Shown piece after piece: positions 44,093 through 52,297 of a stretch of 64,000 nt of DNA (its first letter is position 1; every line of letters begins with the position of its first letter). The stretch spans positions 217,205-281,204 of the forward strand of contig JADCLS010000008.1 of the NCBI GenBank assembly GCA_026702845.1, written 5' to 3'. Position numbers and translations under genes: made by a program. The stretch is from Candidatus Heimdallarchaeota archaeon. GTDB lineage: Archaea; Asgardarchaeota; Heimdallarchaeia; Heimdallarchaeales; Kariarchaeaceae. The notes beneath the pieces were generated by a model, which saw nothing but the letters and a program-made list of their open reading frames with translations, ran no database searches and was not told where the DNA came from.

Positions 44093-44458
44093 TTATGCAA
44101 ATCGATCAAATAAATATGGCTGTAAAGTCTGAGGTATGGGTAACATTTTTCCATTGTTAACGCTTTTCTCTATCCATTGAAGTAATTCTTTGTATGGTTT
44201 CTCATCTTTCAGCATACCCAGCCAATATTGAGTATCAGGTGTGAGGAGAAGAGACACATTATGAGGTTTACATACACCAAGACATTCGGTTTCAGTGACT
44301 TTGAAGTATTTTTTCAGGCCTTTCTCCTTGATTGTGGATTTAAGTAAATCTATGGGTACTGGAAAGGCACCCTTTTTCGTTTTACCACAAGTACCTCCAT
44401 TACAAATCATTAATTGCCCGATTCTCTTGTGGTTAAAATCAGGCCAGCTTTCGTTCAT
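44093..44458 (-). CDS. Thioredoxin-like [2Fe-2S] ferredoxin
   Basis: 121 residues. C19-x4-C24 (ICNGGTCGK) and C59-x3-C63 (ECLGVCK) are the ligands of a thioredoxin-fold [2Fe-2S] cluster, in a form seen in small stand-alone ferredoxins. It would be a cytoplasmic electron carrier or cluster sensor. The next gene upstream on the same strand is the ABC ATPase, 68 bases away. Confidence 0.85.
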   Translation of the reverse strand: MNESWPDFNHKRIGQLMICNGGTCGKTKKGAFPVPIDLLKSTIKEKGLKKYFKVTETECLGVCKPHNVSLLLTPDTQYWLGMLKDEKPYKELLQWIEKSVNNGKMLPIPQTLQPYLFDRFA

Positions 44459-44526
44459 AGATCTACATATAGAAGTTAGTTTATTAAGATTTGTAAAAGA
44501 TAAATTATACAGAAATTTTAATTGAT

Positions 44527-45588
44527 TTAGAATAATTTTAATTCATCCACAGGGAATCCAATGAATAGATCCCTGCCGACTAGCTTTAGTGGATTTTTCA
44601 AATCTGGATTGAGAAGATCACGGACAACAAACTCCATACCATCACATAATACAGTGATTCTGATGAATTCACCAAGTAATCGTACCTTGGTTACTTTACC
44701 TTGGAGGTGATTCCATGAAGATGGTATGGTGTTCTCATTAAAAAACAAATCAATGGCATGCTGACGCAGAACTGCACGAGAGTAGGATTCCGATTCGTAT
44801 TCCTTGTGATTGAAATCAAAAGATATTTGGTTACCAAGGACAACCTTGTTGTTGCTAATACTAATATCCCAGACATTTGATTCGGCTAGAAAACTGGCCA
44901 CAAATTCACTCACAGGATGATTAAATACCTCCTGTGGAGTTCCTATCTGTTCCAGTTTACCATCATTGAAGATAGCAATACGATCAGCAACCATGAATGC
45001 CTCCTCGGTTTCATGTGTGGAATGAATACATGAAATACCCAAACCCTTGACAATATTTCGCACTTCAAGCCTCATCTCAGCTCGGATCTTTGCATCCAGA
45101 GCCCTATAGGGTTGATCTAAAAGCAAAATCTTTGCACCTGCGGTGATTGCTCGGGCAATTCCCACTCGTTGTTGCATACCACCTGATAATTCTCGTGATA
45201 TGGCATCTTCTCTACCATCCAATCGCACCATGCTCAATACTTCCTCTGCTACCTTCATCTTATCCTCAATACTCTCTCGACGCATCCGAGGACCATAGAG
45301 AAGATTATCCAGCACACTCAGGTGAGGAAACAAGTTGAATTGCTCAAAAACAAAACCCACATGTCTATCCTCGGGAGGATAATGGGTGACATCATTATCA
45401 TCAAAGGTGATTGATCCTGCATCTACCGGTAATAACCCAGCCACCACTTTGAGGATTTCGGATGGACCTGCACCGGTAGGTCCCAATACTGCAATATATT
45501 CTCCCTCATTAATAGAGAAGGATACATTATCTAGTTTTGCTCCGCTTTTGTGACTGGTGCTTATGCCATGTAATTCGATTTTCGTCAT
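44527..45588 (-). CDS. ABC importer ATPase with degenerate Walker A and B
   Basis: 353 residues of the CysA/PotA type with a C-terminal TOBE-like domain (about 240-353). The Walker A reads GPTGAGPSE: the essential lysine is proline at 42. Walker B reads LLLDQP, so the catalytic glutamate is Q159. The signature LSGGMQ (134-139), the Q-loop Q83 and H192 are intact. It should therefore bind ATP poorly in its own site but can offer a good signature to a partner. It is the last gene of the five-gene operon and overlaps the next ATPase gene by one base. Confidence 0.93.
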   Translation of the reverse strand: MTKIELHGISTSHKSGAKLDNVSFSINEGEYIAVLGPTGAGPSEILKVVAGLLPVDAGSITFDDNDVTHYPPEDRHVGFVFEQFNLFPHLSVLDNLLYGPRMRRESIEDKMKVAEEVLSMVRLDGREDAISRELSGGMQQRVGIARAITAGAKILLLDQPYRALDAKIRAEMRLEVRNIVKGLGISCIHSTHETEEAFMVADRIAIFNDGKLEQIGTPQEVFNHPVSEFVASFLAESNVWDISISNNKVVLGNQISFDFNHKEYESESYSRAVLRQHAIDLFFNENTIPSSWNHLQGKVTKVRLLGEFIRITVLCDGMEFVVRDLLNPDLKNPLKLVGRDLFIGFPVDELKLF

Positions 45589-46700
45589 TATGTCACCTCC
45601 AGTGCTTCTTCCAACCCATATCTGGGATATCGGTAGATAATTATATTCTCAGGGAGAATTTCCACATAGACCGTGGATCCCTCCTCACATCTTGGTTCAT
45701 GTGGTAGGGCCATGATTTCCAGATCTCTTCCATATGGCAATTCTATGTTAATTCTTCTCTTCTCACCTAGATATCTATCTGAGAGCACCTCACCCTCAAT
45801 GTAATTGATATGATTTGGAGGACTATGCAGTATTTTGGCAAAACCCTTTCTGAAGCCGAGAACCACTCTATCACCAATAGTGTAGAAATCTATCTCTTTT
45901 GAAGCTCGCAGTTTATTACCTCCTATCAACTCCACCTCGATATATTCAGCTGATTTTTGCATGATTATTCCTCCTAGAAAGTTTGCCTCACCTATGAAAT
46001 GTGCAGCAAATATCTGACGAGGGTTGAAAAGTAAATTTGTGGGGCTGGATAACTGGATCATTTTTCCCTTTTTCATCACACCTATTCTATCAGAGATAGC
46101 CATAGCTTCGGATTGATCATGGGTTACATGTATCGCAGTTAATCCCAATTGTTTGACAATACCACGCAGTTCATCCTGAAATTGCTCTCGTACTTTCTGA
46201 TCAAGAGCACCAAAAGGTTCATCCAAAAGTAAGACCTTGGCACCCCTAGCCAATACACGGGCCACTCCGGTTCGTTGAAGATCTGCGGCAGATACATCAC
46301 GAGGAAAGAGATGGGCTTTCTGATCCAGACCCACCAGGTTCAGGTATTTTGCAACAGTCTGCTCTACCTCAGGTTTTGATACACCTTTTACCTCGAGTGG
46401 ATAGGCAATATTCTCCCATAGATTCATATGGGGAAAGATGGCGAATTGTTGAAAAACATAGCCTATATCACGCTCATCTGGTGGCAGGTCCTGTACTGGT
46501 TGGTCATCCCATAATATCTGACCTTCGGTGGGTAAGATGAGACCTGAAAGCATTCTCAATGTAGTGGTTTTACCACATCCAGAAGGTCCAAGTAGACTTA
46601 GGTACTCTCCATCTTTAATGGTGAGATTCAAGTTCTCCACGGCAATTATTTTACCATATCGCTTGGTTACATTCAAAAATTTAATCTCTGGCATCTTCAA
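45588..46700 (-). CDS. ABC importer ATPase with degenerate signature motif
   Basis: 370 residues, CysA/PotA type with a C-terminal TOBE-like domain. Walker A GPSGCGKTT (38-46), Walker B LLLDEP (D160, E161) and H194 are intact. The signature normally LSGGQ reads VSAADLQR (136-143). The defect is the mirror image of the other ATPase in the operon, so the pair should form a heterodimer with one working site. It overlaps the permease gene by four bases. Confidence 0.94.
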   Translation of the reverse strand: MKMPEIKFLNVTKRYGKIIAVENLNLTIKDGEYLSLLGPSGCGKTTTLRMLSGLILPTEGQILWDDQPVQDLPPDERDIGYVFQQFAIFPHMNLWENIAYPLEVKGVSKPEVEQTVAKYLNLVGLDQKAHLFPRDVSAADLQRTGVARVLARGAKVLLLDEPFGALDQKVREQFQDELRGIVKQLGLTAIHVTHDQSEAMAISDRIGVMKKGKMIQLSSPTNLLFNPRQIFAAHFIGEANFLGGIIMQKSAEYIEVELIGGNKLRASKEIDFYTIGDRVVLGFRKGFAKILHSPPNHINYIEGEVLSDRYLGEKRRINIELPYGRDLEIMALPHEPRCEEGSTVYVEILPENIIIYRYPRYGLEEALEVT

Positions 46701-48382
46701 TCCTCCCTGTTAACATATCTCGCAATTAGTAATAACATGAACGAGATAAGAATTAATGTTGTCGCTGCAAAAGCTGCTGCAGGCAGGGCCTCCTGCTCTA
46801 CAAGATCTATGATGAGCACTGGGATTGATCTTGAGCTACCCATAACGATCAATGTGGCTCCTGTCTCAGACATCGATCGTGTGAAGGTCAGGATCGCAGC
46901 GGAAAATAATCCCTTCTTTAGCAGAGGTAGAATTACTTTTCTTACAGTAGTGATGTCACTACCACCAAGTGTTCGTCCAGCCTCGTAATAAGCTTCATCT
47001 AAATTCTCTATGTACGAAATCATCGGCCTCACACTGAAAGGGTAAGTAAAGGTCAGATGAGCTAGCACGATCATTGCCAGACCAGGAGTGGTAACCCCAA
47101 AACCCATACCCCCCCAAAGCAGAAAGACCGAGAATCCTAGTGCAGAGGAAGGAATTACCAAAGGAATATCAACAAGAGCATCCAATACCACCCTCCATTT
47201 ACCCCAGTACTTACGTTTAACAAGTAAGAAAGCCATGGGAGGTCCAATAACGATATTGATCAAAGTGACAACCAAGGCTACTTCAATGGAAACGATCAGA
47301 GATAGGCCCAATTGATTGAGTTTTCTATCAGGCGCATCGAAAACCTGGTAAAGTGCCCCTCCCTCGATATCACCAGTTATGGCATTGCCATTGAGGTTCA
47401 AGAGCAGAAATATCACCACAAATAAGGACGGGATCAGAACAATGAATACAAAGAAAAACCATGAAAAGAGGTTCCGTGATCTCACCACACCTTTGGTAGA
47501 TACTTTCCGCTCAAAATTGGGATAGATCTGTGGTTGTGGTAATCCGACACGTCTAGCATACTGCCTTATACCCACCAGCAAGGTGATGGAAACAATTATC
47601 AAGATAAGTGAGAGGAAAGCAGTCTGGGCTATACGAAATGTATCCATGAAGCTAACAATCTGTACGGGAGCTGTTTGAAAGACGCCGGACAATACAATAG
47701 ACGCACCGGTTTCGCCTAGACTGCGGGTAAAGGCTAAGACGGCTCCAGCAATAAGACCCTCCTTTGCCATGGGTGCGGTTATAGTACGGAAGATACTGAT
47801 AGGTGCACCACCAAGTGTTCGTCCAGCTGTTTCAACACCTACATCAACCTCCTCGATAACTCCTTTTAGATTTCTCACAATATAGCTGAAGCTGAAAGCC
47901 ACATGACCTAGAATAAGTAACATGGGACCCTTATCAAACAACCCTGCCTCAGAACCCCAGAGAAAACTTAGACCCTCCTTCGTACTCCAGAATAACCAGA
48001 TTGAGAAGCCCAAAGCACTCGTGGGTACTGCCAATGGCAGATCTATGATTGTATCCACCACTGATTTGCCTTTAAACTCATATCTAGCCATCACATGAGC
48101 GATTGGGATTCCTATAATCACATCTATTATTGTAACTATAAATGCCACCTGAAATGATAATGAAATAGATCTAAGAATCCCCTGCCATACTGAATCCTTG
48201 AGAATATCATCATTAAAGATAAGGGAGATTACTCCATCCCAATCACCAAGTACAGTAAGAAACAAGTTGATTGGTGGTAATAGAACAAATGAGACAAAAA
48301 CCAGAATAACCAGTACCTCAAAAGCAATTCTGAATGGTCTTCTTGATAGAAACCTCTCTGCATCAAGTACTCGACTCATCAA
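46697..48382 (-). CDS. ABC importer permease, two fused membrane domains
   Basis: 561 residues. Two binding-protein-dependent permease domains are joined in one chain, each with about six helices. The ATPase-coupling loops are AGRTLGGAPISIFRTITAP and AGRTLGGSDITTVRKVILP. Each is followed by a conserved helix (FTRSLGETGAS; FTRSMSETGAT) of the sulfate/molybdate/iron permease type. A heterodimeric ATPase suits a fused asymmetric permease. The gene overlaps its neighbours on both sides by four bases. Confidence 0.94.
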   Translation of the reverse strand: MMSRVLDAERFLSRRPFRIAFEVLVILVFVSFVLLPPINLFLTVLGDWDGVISLIFNDDILKDSVWQGILRSISLSFQVAFIVTIIDVIIGIPIAHVMARYEFKGKSVVDTIIDLPLAVPTSALGFSIWLFWSTKEGLSFLWGSEAGLFDKGPMLLILGHVAFSFSYIVRNLKGVIEEVDVGVETAGRTLGGAPISIFRTITAPMAKEGLIAGAVLAFTRSLGETGASIVLSGVFQTAPVQIVSFMDTFRIAQTAFLSLILIIVSITLLVGIRQYARRVGLPQPQIYPNFERKVSTKGVVRSRNLFSWFFFVFIVLIPSLFVVIFLLLNLNGNAITGDIEGGALYQVFDAPDRKLNQLGLSLIVSIEVALVVTLINIVIGPPMAFLLVKRKYWGKWRVVLDALVDIPLVIPSSALGFSVFLLWGGMGFGVTTPGLAMIVLAHLTFTYPFSVRPMISYIENLDEAYYEAGRTLGGSDITTVRKVILPLLKKGLFSAAILTFTRSMSETGATLIVMGSSRSIPVLIIDLVEQEALPAAAFAATTLILISFMLLLIARYVNRED

Positions 48383-49650
48383 AATCTCCTCCTGTTAAGG
48401 TAATTCCTCACCATACTAATGATGGGATAGAGTATCATCACCAGCATCAAGGCAAGAAGAATGGACGGGATAAGATAATCCTTGGTTTCCAATCCACTGC
48501 TCACATCACCAGCATCACCGACATCAATAGCACGTGTGGCAAGCCAGAGATCTGGAATACGTTGCAACACCTCCCCATCAATATTCCCAATATCATAGAT
48601 CTTGATACTATCAAGAGTGGGAAGAACACCCACAGATTCGTTGAAAACACTGGCCTCAACAGAAGGATGTATATTATCAATAGTTGGTCTAAAACCTACC
48701 TCCACAGCCATTTCCTGAATATCAGGCCGTTTGAGAAAATCTAGGAAGATCTGAGCATGATCCCGATCATCATCTGTCACCCAGGGTGCATCCAGAATAC
48801 CATATGGATGATCATTGAGTACTGTACCTTCACTTGGATAAATGGCAACTAATGAATCATTGTATCCATAAGCCTCAATACCCCGGTTCTTCTCCACAAT
48901 TAAGTTCTCATAGAGTAGAGCAACTTTCAACTGTGATGGACCACCATTAAGTAACATCTTGGCTAGAAAACCAGTGGAAGAACCATACTCTATGGCAGCA
49001 CTCTCTATATCCCTCATCCATTGATGTACCTCATCAAGAGCAAGATCCTCAAGGGAAATATCCTCTGGGTTCTTTCCAATAGCTGTTGCCACCTGCATTA
49101 TAACCCCACCAAATCCAGAATTGGATCTACTGGGATCAGTATGTGCGTAAGTAAATGATGGATCATGGAGTGCAAGATCACGTAAATCATCAAGGCTGCT
49201 AATATTATGTTCTGTTTGATATGATTTCCATGTAGCAATCACTGTTGGACTAACTACTAAAGCAGGTGCTTCTGTATCAACAATAGGCTCTGGATTCTCC
49301 AGTTGCCACAGATAATTCAATGTGGATAACCAGAATCTTGAGGCTGGACTCCATATTATTGGTTTGGAGATTGATCTTGCCACCTGCAGGGTACCCTTGC
49401 CAGAGCCGATAGGATTCAGAATCAACTTTATCTCTGTTGAATAATTCTCCTTCCATTCCTCCTCAAAGATAGGAGCAATTGCTTCCAGCCATCCTGCCTT
49501 TTCACTTGAGTACAACATCTCAAATTCGATTTTATCAGTTTCAAATTCTCCCAGCATGGATCTTCGATTAATATCCAAAGTGGCAATGCTAGCAAAAAGA
49601 ATGAGAACAATGAGGCCGAAAGGTAAGGTTTTCTTTCTCGGGTTCTTCAT
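48379..49650 (-). CDS. ABC importer substrate-binding protein, anchored at both ends
   Basis: 423 residues. The N-terminal hydrophobic helix (FGLIVLILFASIATL) is an uncleaved anchor or signal with no lipobox. The body is a type 2 periplasmic-binding fold (ILNPIGSGKGTLQVA, SPTVIATWKSY, HTDPSRSNSGFGGVIMQ). A second helix at the C-terminus (LIPSILLALMLVMILYPI) ends in RNYLNRRRF inside. The serine-rich SRSNSGFGG loop is typical of anion binding. The substrate is not determined. Confidence 0.87.
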   Translation of the reverse strand: MKNPRKKTLPFGLIVLILFASIATLDINRRSMLGEFETDKIEFEMLYSSEKAGWLEAIAPIFEEEWKENYSTEIKLILNPIGSGKGTLQVARSISKPIIWSPASRFWLSTLNYLWQLENPEPIVDTEAPALVVSPTVIATWKSYQTEHNISSLDDLRDLALHDPSFTYAHTDPSRSNSGFGGVIMQVATAIGKNPEDISLEDLALDEVHQWMRDIESAAIEYGSSTGFLAKMLLNGGPSQLKVALLYENLIVEKNRGIEAYGYNDSLVAIYPSEGTVLNDHPYGILDAPWVTDDDRDHAQIFLDFLKRPDIQEMAVEVGFRPTIDNIHPSVEASVFNESVGVLPTLDSIKIYDIGNIDGEVLQRIPDLWLATRAIDVGDAGDVSSGLETKDYLIPSILLALMLVMILYPIISMVRNYLNRRRF

Positions 49651-49653
49651 ACA

Positions 49654-50316
49654 CTACCCTCTTCGGCTAATTAGGGTAAGTAATAAATCAGCGGCATCCT
49701 CACCAAAATCAGCCGCTGCTTCTAGATCACGGAATCCATGATCTAAGATTATCAAAGCTGCTGATGAGTTGAAAGCCTTCTCGATTTCAAAATACCCCTT
49801 TTTCAGCTCGATATAGATATTATCGATTTTAGTTTCCAGCTGATTCACCTTTTGCGTGCTTTTCTTGACATATGCCGTATCATCTAACCGCTTCAGGGCG
49901 TTTTCCATCTCGATAAATATATCTCGAATAATTGAGGCTGATTCTTCAACCATTTTTGCATATTGATTGGGTAATTGATAGTCAGATATCAATTCTAGAT
50001 TAATCACTGCTCTTTTTGATGCACCCGCTGCCCTATCTAGTACTCTGACAAATGTTAATAATTCCTCTGCTAATTTAGTTGGTAAATTTGATTTAGCTAC
50101 TTCAATATTTATCTTGGCTTCAACTTCATCGGCAGATCTTTCTTCTGCCCGTATAATTGATACTCTTGATGCAAGATCATTATTCTTTCCAGTTGTGATC
50201 ATCACACTGGCTTCCATGAAGCTTTTTCCAACAGCTCGACATCTACCAGCATGCTCGAGCATAAGCTCATGAATCTTTCTGTGTTTTCTATCAGTTAAGT
50301 AGGTATTAAGACTCAT
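49654..50316 (-). CDS. PhoU-like / DUF47 family protein
   Basis: 220 residues, all helical, no membrane segment. The pattern (RKIHELMLEHAGRCRAVGKSFMEA, RAEERSADEVEAKINIE, LLTFVRVLDRAAGASKRA, DHGFRDLEAAADFGEDAADLLL) is that of the PhoU-like DUF47 proteins, which regulate phosphate transporters. It is the first gene of the operon, three bases before the binding-protein gene, and supports an anion such as phosphate as substrate. An AT-rich TATA-like stretch lies at 50333-50346. Confidence 0.85.
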   Translation of the reverse strand: MSLNTYLTDRKHRKIHELMLEHAGRCRAVGKSFMEASVMITTGKNNDLASRVSIIRAEERSADEVEAKINIEVAKSNLPTKLAEELLTFVRVLDRAAGASKRAVINLELISDYQLPNQYAKMVEESASIIRDIFIEMENALKRLDDTAYVKKSTQKVNQLETKIDNIYIELKKGYFEIEKAFNSSAALIILDHGFRDLEAAADFGEDAADLLLTLISRRG

Positions 50317-50332
50317 CTACATTGAGAAAAAA

Positions 50333-50346
50333 AATATAAAATATAA
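50333..50346 (-). promoter_or_regulatory. TATA-like element of the PhoU/ABC operon
   Basis: Minus strand TTATATTTTATATT lies 17-30 bases before the ATG of the PhoU-like gene, the likely promoter of all five genes. Confidence 0.5.
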
Positions 50347-50431
50347 CACTTGTTGATTGTGAATGCTTTTTTTTTGATAAAATTTCAATATGAATAATTT
50401 ATGAATTCAAATCCTCATCAATTGGCAAATA

Positions 50432-50439
50432 CATATAAG
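50432..50439 (+). promoter_or_regulatory. TATA box of the membrane winged-helix gene
   Basis: CATATAAG lies 26-33 bases before the ATG at 50465; the transcript is probably leaderless. Confidence 0.5.
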
Positions 50440-50464
50440 AAAGACAGACTATTCTTGATTTAAC

Positions 50465-50992
50465 ATGGTAAATACCCTTCTCATCATCTCTCCGTACCTA
50501 CTTATATTTATGATCGTGGTTACACTTGTCATAATCGTATATCGCGAGTATATGAGAAAGATTACCAAGTATAGCATAGATCCTCAGGAATTCCAAGGGA
50601 AATACCTAAAAATTCTTGATTCCACGGATTATGAAGTAACTGAAGATGAAAAGGATCTAAAGGTTATTGAAACGATAGAGAAAGTTGCTGAAAATCAACT
50701 TGAAGTTCCTTCAGATTTGCTTAATTATTCATTTTTACTTAATCCAATAAGATTAGCAATCATGAAGATTCTATATGATAGTTACAAATATCCATCAGCT
50801 GATTTACGCAAGATACTCAATATATCATGGGGAAAATACACACCACATCTAAATCAGCTAGAGAAAAAAGGGTATTTGGTATCTGAAGATGAATTTATTG
50901 ATAATTCACCAAGGAAAGTACTCATTCTTGAGGATGCAGGGAGACAGCAATTTGAATCTCTGGAAAGCATACTTAGAGGACTAATTATCTGA
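50465..50992 (+). CDS. Membrane-anchored winged-helix regulator
   Basis: 175 residues. One N-terminal membrane helix (about 4-26) and a linker are followed by a winged-helix DNA-binding domain (about 90-170): FLLNPIRLAIMKILYDS, SADLRKILNISWGKYTPHLNQLEKKGYLV, then the wing PRKVLILEDAGRQQFE. It resembles the HTH_34 type. Membrane tethering suggests signalling from the membrane to DNA. It is divergent from the PhoU/ABC operon (148 bases apart), whose expression it could control; that is inference. Confidence 0.82.
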   Translation: MVNTLLIISPYLLIFMIVVTLVIIVYREYMRKITKYSIDPQEFQGKYLKILDSTDYEVTEDEKDLKVIETIEKVAENQLEVPSDLLNYSFLLNPIRLAIMKILYDSYKYPSADLRKILNISWGKYTPHLNQLEKKGYLVSEDEFIDNSPRKVLILEDAGRQQFESLESILRGLII

Positions 50993-51169
50993 TAATAGAA
51001 AATATTCATTAATTAACTTATTCAATTCAACAATAGTGGGATTTCCTCATCTTATACAATCCAGAGAACAACAGTGGTTTCTTTGTAATTATCATAATAA
51101 TTTTGATCCAGTGGCTAATTCCTTGAAACACAACAATATATTGAAATTAGTCTAGGTGTAAGCATATTT

Positions 51170-51493
51170 ATGTCAAATAGATTAGGTCAGTACTTCTGTA
51201 ACAAATGTATGAGACCAGTACTCAAACCAGGGATCTGTGATAATTGCACTATCAAGGAGCAAAGGGTACTCAAAGCAGGTAATTTCTGTGATCATTGCAG
51301 AAAAAATGCAACTCAGGACCTTATCTATATCAATCGCAAGACAAAGAAAAGATATTGTGTAGATTGTAGAGCCATCTTTAGAATGGCGTTGATAGATAAA
51401 GGTATGTCTGTGGAAGATGCTACTAAGATAATGATAACTGACTTTGTACTCGTTAACGATCCCACTAAAAAATCAAAGATTAGAAGGAAATAG
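51170..51493 (+). CDS. Small multi-zinc protein, unknown
   Basis: 107 residues with four C-x2-C pairs: CNKC, CDNC, CDHC and CVDC (about residues 10-13, 23-26, 40-43, 63-66), enough for two zinc ribbons. The C-terminal part is basic (DPTKKSKIRRK). It may bind RNA or DNA. I recognise no family. Its end is 58 bases before the preferred start of the metallo-beta-lactamase gene. Confidence 0.7.
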   Translation: MSNRLGQYFCNKCMRPVLKPGICDNCTIKEQRVLKAGNFCDHCRKNATQDLIYINRKTKKRYCVDCRAIFRMALIDKGMSVEDATKIMITDFVLVNDPTKKSKIRRK

Positions 51494-51551
51494 ATCAAAA
51501 AACCCAATTACAAATATAACAATTATTATGCCATTATTCCAATGTAATGTA

Positions 51552-52247
51552 ATGTCTGAGATAGTAATACCTGGAGAAATACTACCCGGAATTCATTGGA
51601 TTCAGGATAAATATGTCAATTGTTATTTAATCGAGGATGGTGATGAACTAATTCTTATTGATGCTGGATTAAATAAAAAAGCTACAACCATTCTCAGCTA
51701 TATCAAAGAAAAACTTGAATCACGAACAATTTCTACAATTCTAATAACTCACCATCATGTGGATCATATAGGTGGTTTGAGATTTCTTGTCGACCATCTA
51801 AATCCCACCGTTTATTGCTCCGAAATAGATGCAGAGGTCTTAACTGGTAAAAGGAAAATGCCTCTTCCCAATAATGCATTTCTAAAGCCGATTATCTACC
51901 TATTCAGACCATTTGTATCTGCCAAAACCATAGATAGAGTTGAATACACTGAGAGTAATACTTCCATAAAAGATATTAAACCGATAGCTTTAGTGGGCCA
52001 TACAATGGGATCTACAGCCTATTTATTCAAGGAAATCCTCTTCACCGGAGATATAGCTGTAACTGATAAAGATGGAACGATTCAATTGGGAGTAGCTATG
52101 TTTGCAGAAAATCTCAAAGCAGCTGCAGCAAGTTTCAAGAAAATAGAGAAATTAGACTTTCAATCTTTACTTCCAGGCCATGGCTCTCCTATTATTAATA
52201 ATGCAAAAGATATATTTGTTGAATCAATACAAGAATTTGATGACTAA
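51552..52247 (+). CDS. Metallo-beta-lactamase fold hydrolase
   Basis: 231 residues from ATG 51552; longer in-frame starts (51444, 51528) would overlap the upstream gene or add unconserved sequence. The zinc motif H67-x-H69-x-D71-H72 (THHHVDH) is intact, followed by the later histidine in LVGHTMGS and the aspartate in LFTGDIAV, then LLPGHGSP. It is a cytoplasmic hydrolase of glyoxalase II-like type with unknown substrate. It lies 50 bases upstream of the transglycosylase-DUF6884 gene, same strand. Confidence 0.9.
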   Translation: MSEIVIPGEILPGIHWIQDKYVNCYLIEDGDELILIDAGLNKKATTILSYIKEKLESRTISTILITHHHVDHIGGLRFLVDHLNPTVYCSEIDAEVLTGKRKMPLPNNAFLKPIIYLFRPFVSAKTIDRVEYTESNTSIKDIKPIALVGHTMGSTAYLFKEILFTGDIAVTDKDGTIQLGVAMFAENLKAAAASFKKIEKLDFQSLLPGHGSPIINNAKDIFVESIQEFDD

Positions 52248-52266
52248 CTGAATTTTCAGAATAAGT

Positions 52267-52275
52267 AATTTATAG
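52267..52275 (+). promoter_or_regulatory. TATA box of the transglycosylase-like gene
   Basis: AATTTATAG lies 23-31 bases before the GTG at 52298, which implies a leaderless transcript separate from the metallo-beta-lactamase gene. Confidence 0.5.
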
Positions 52276-52297
52276 CGTGATTATCTAGAGTACTATA

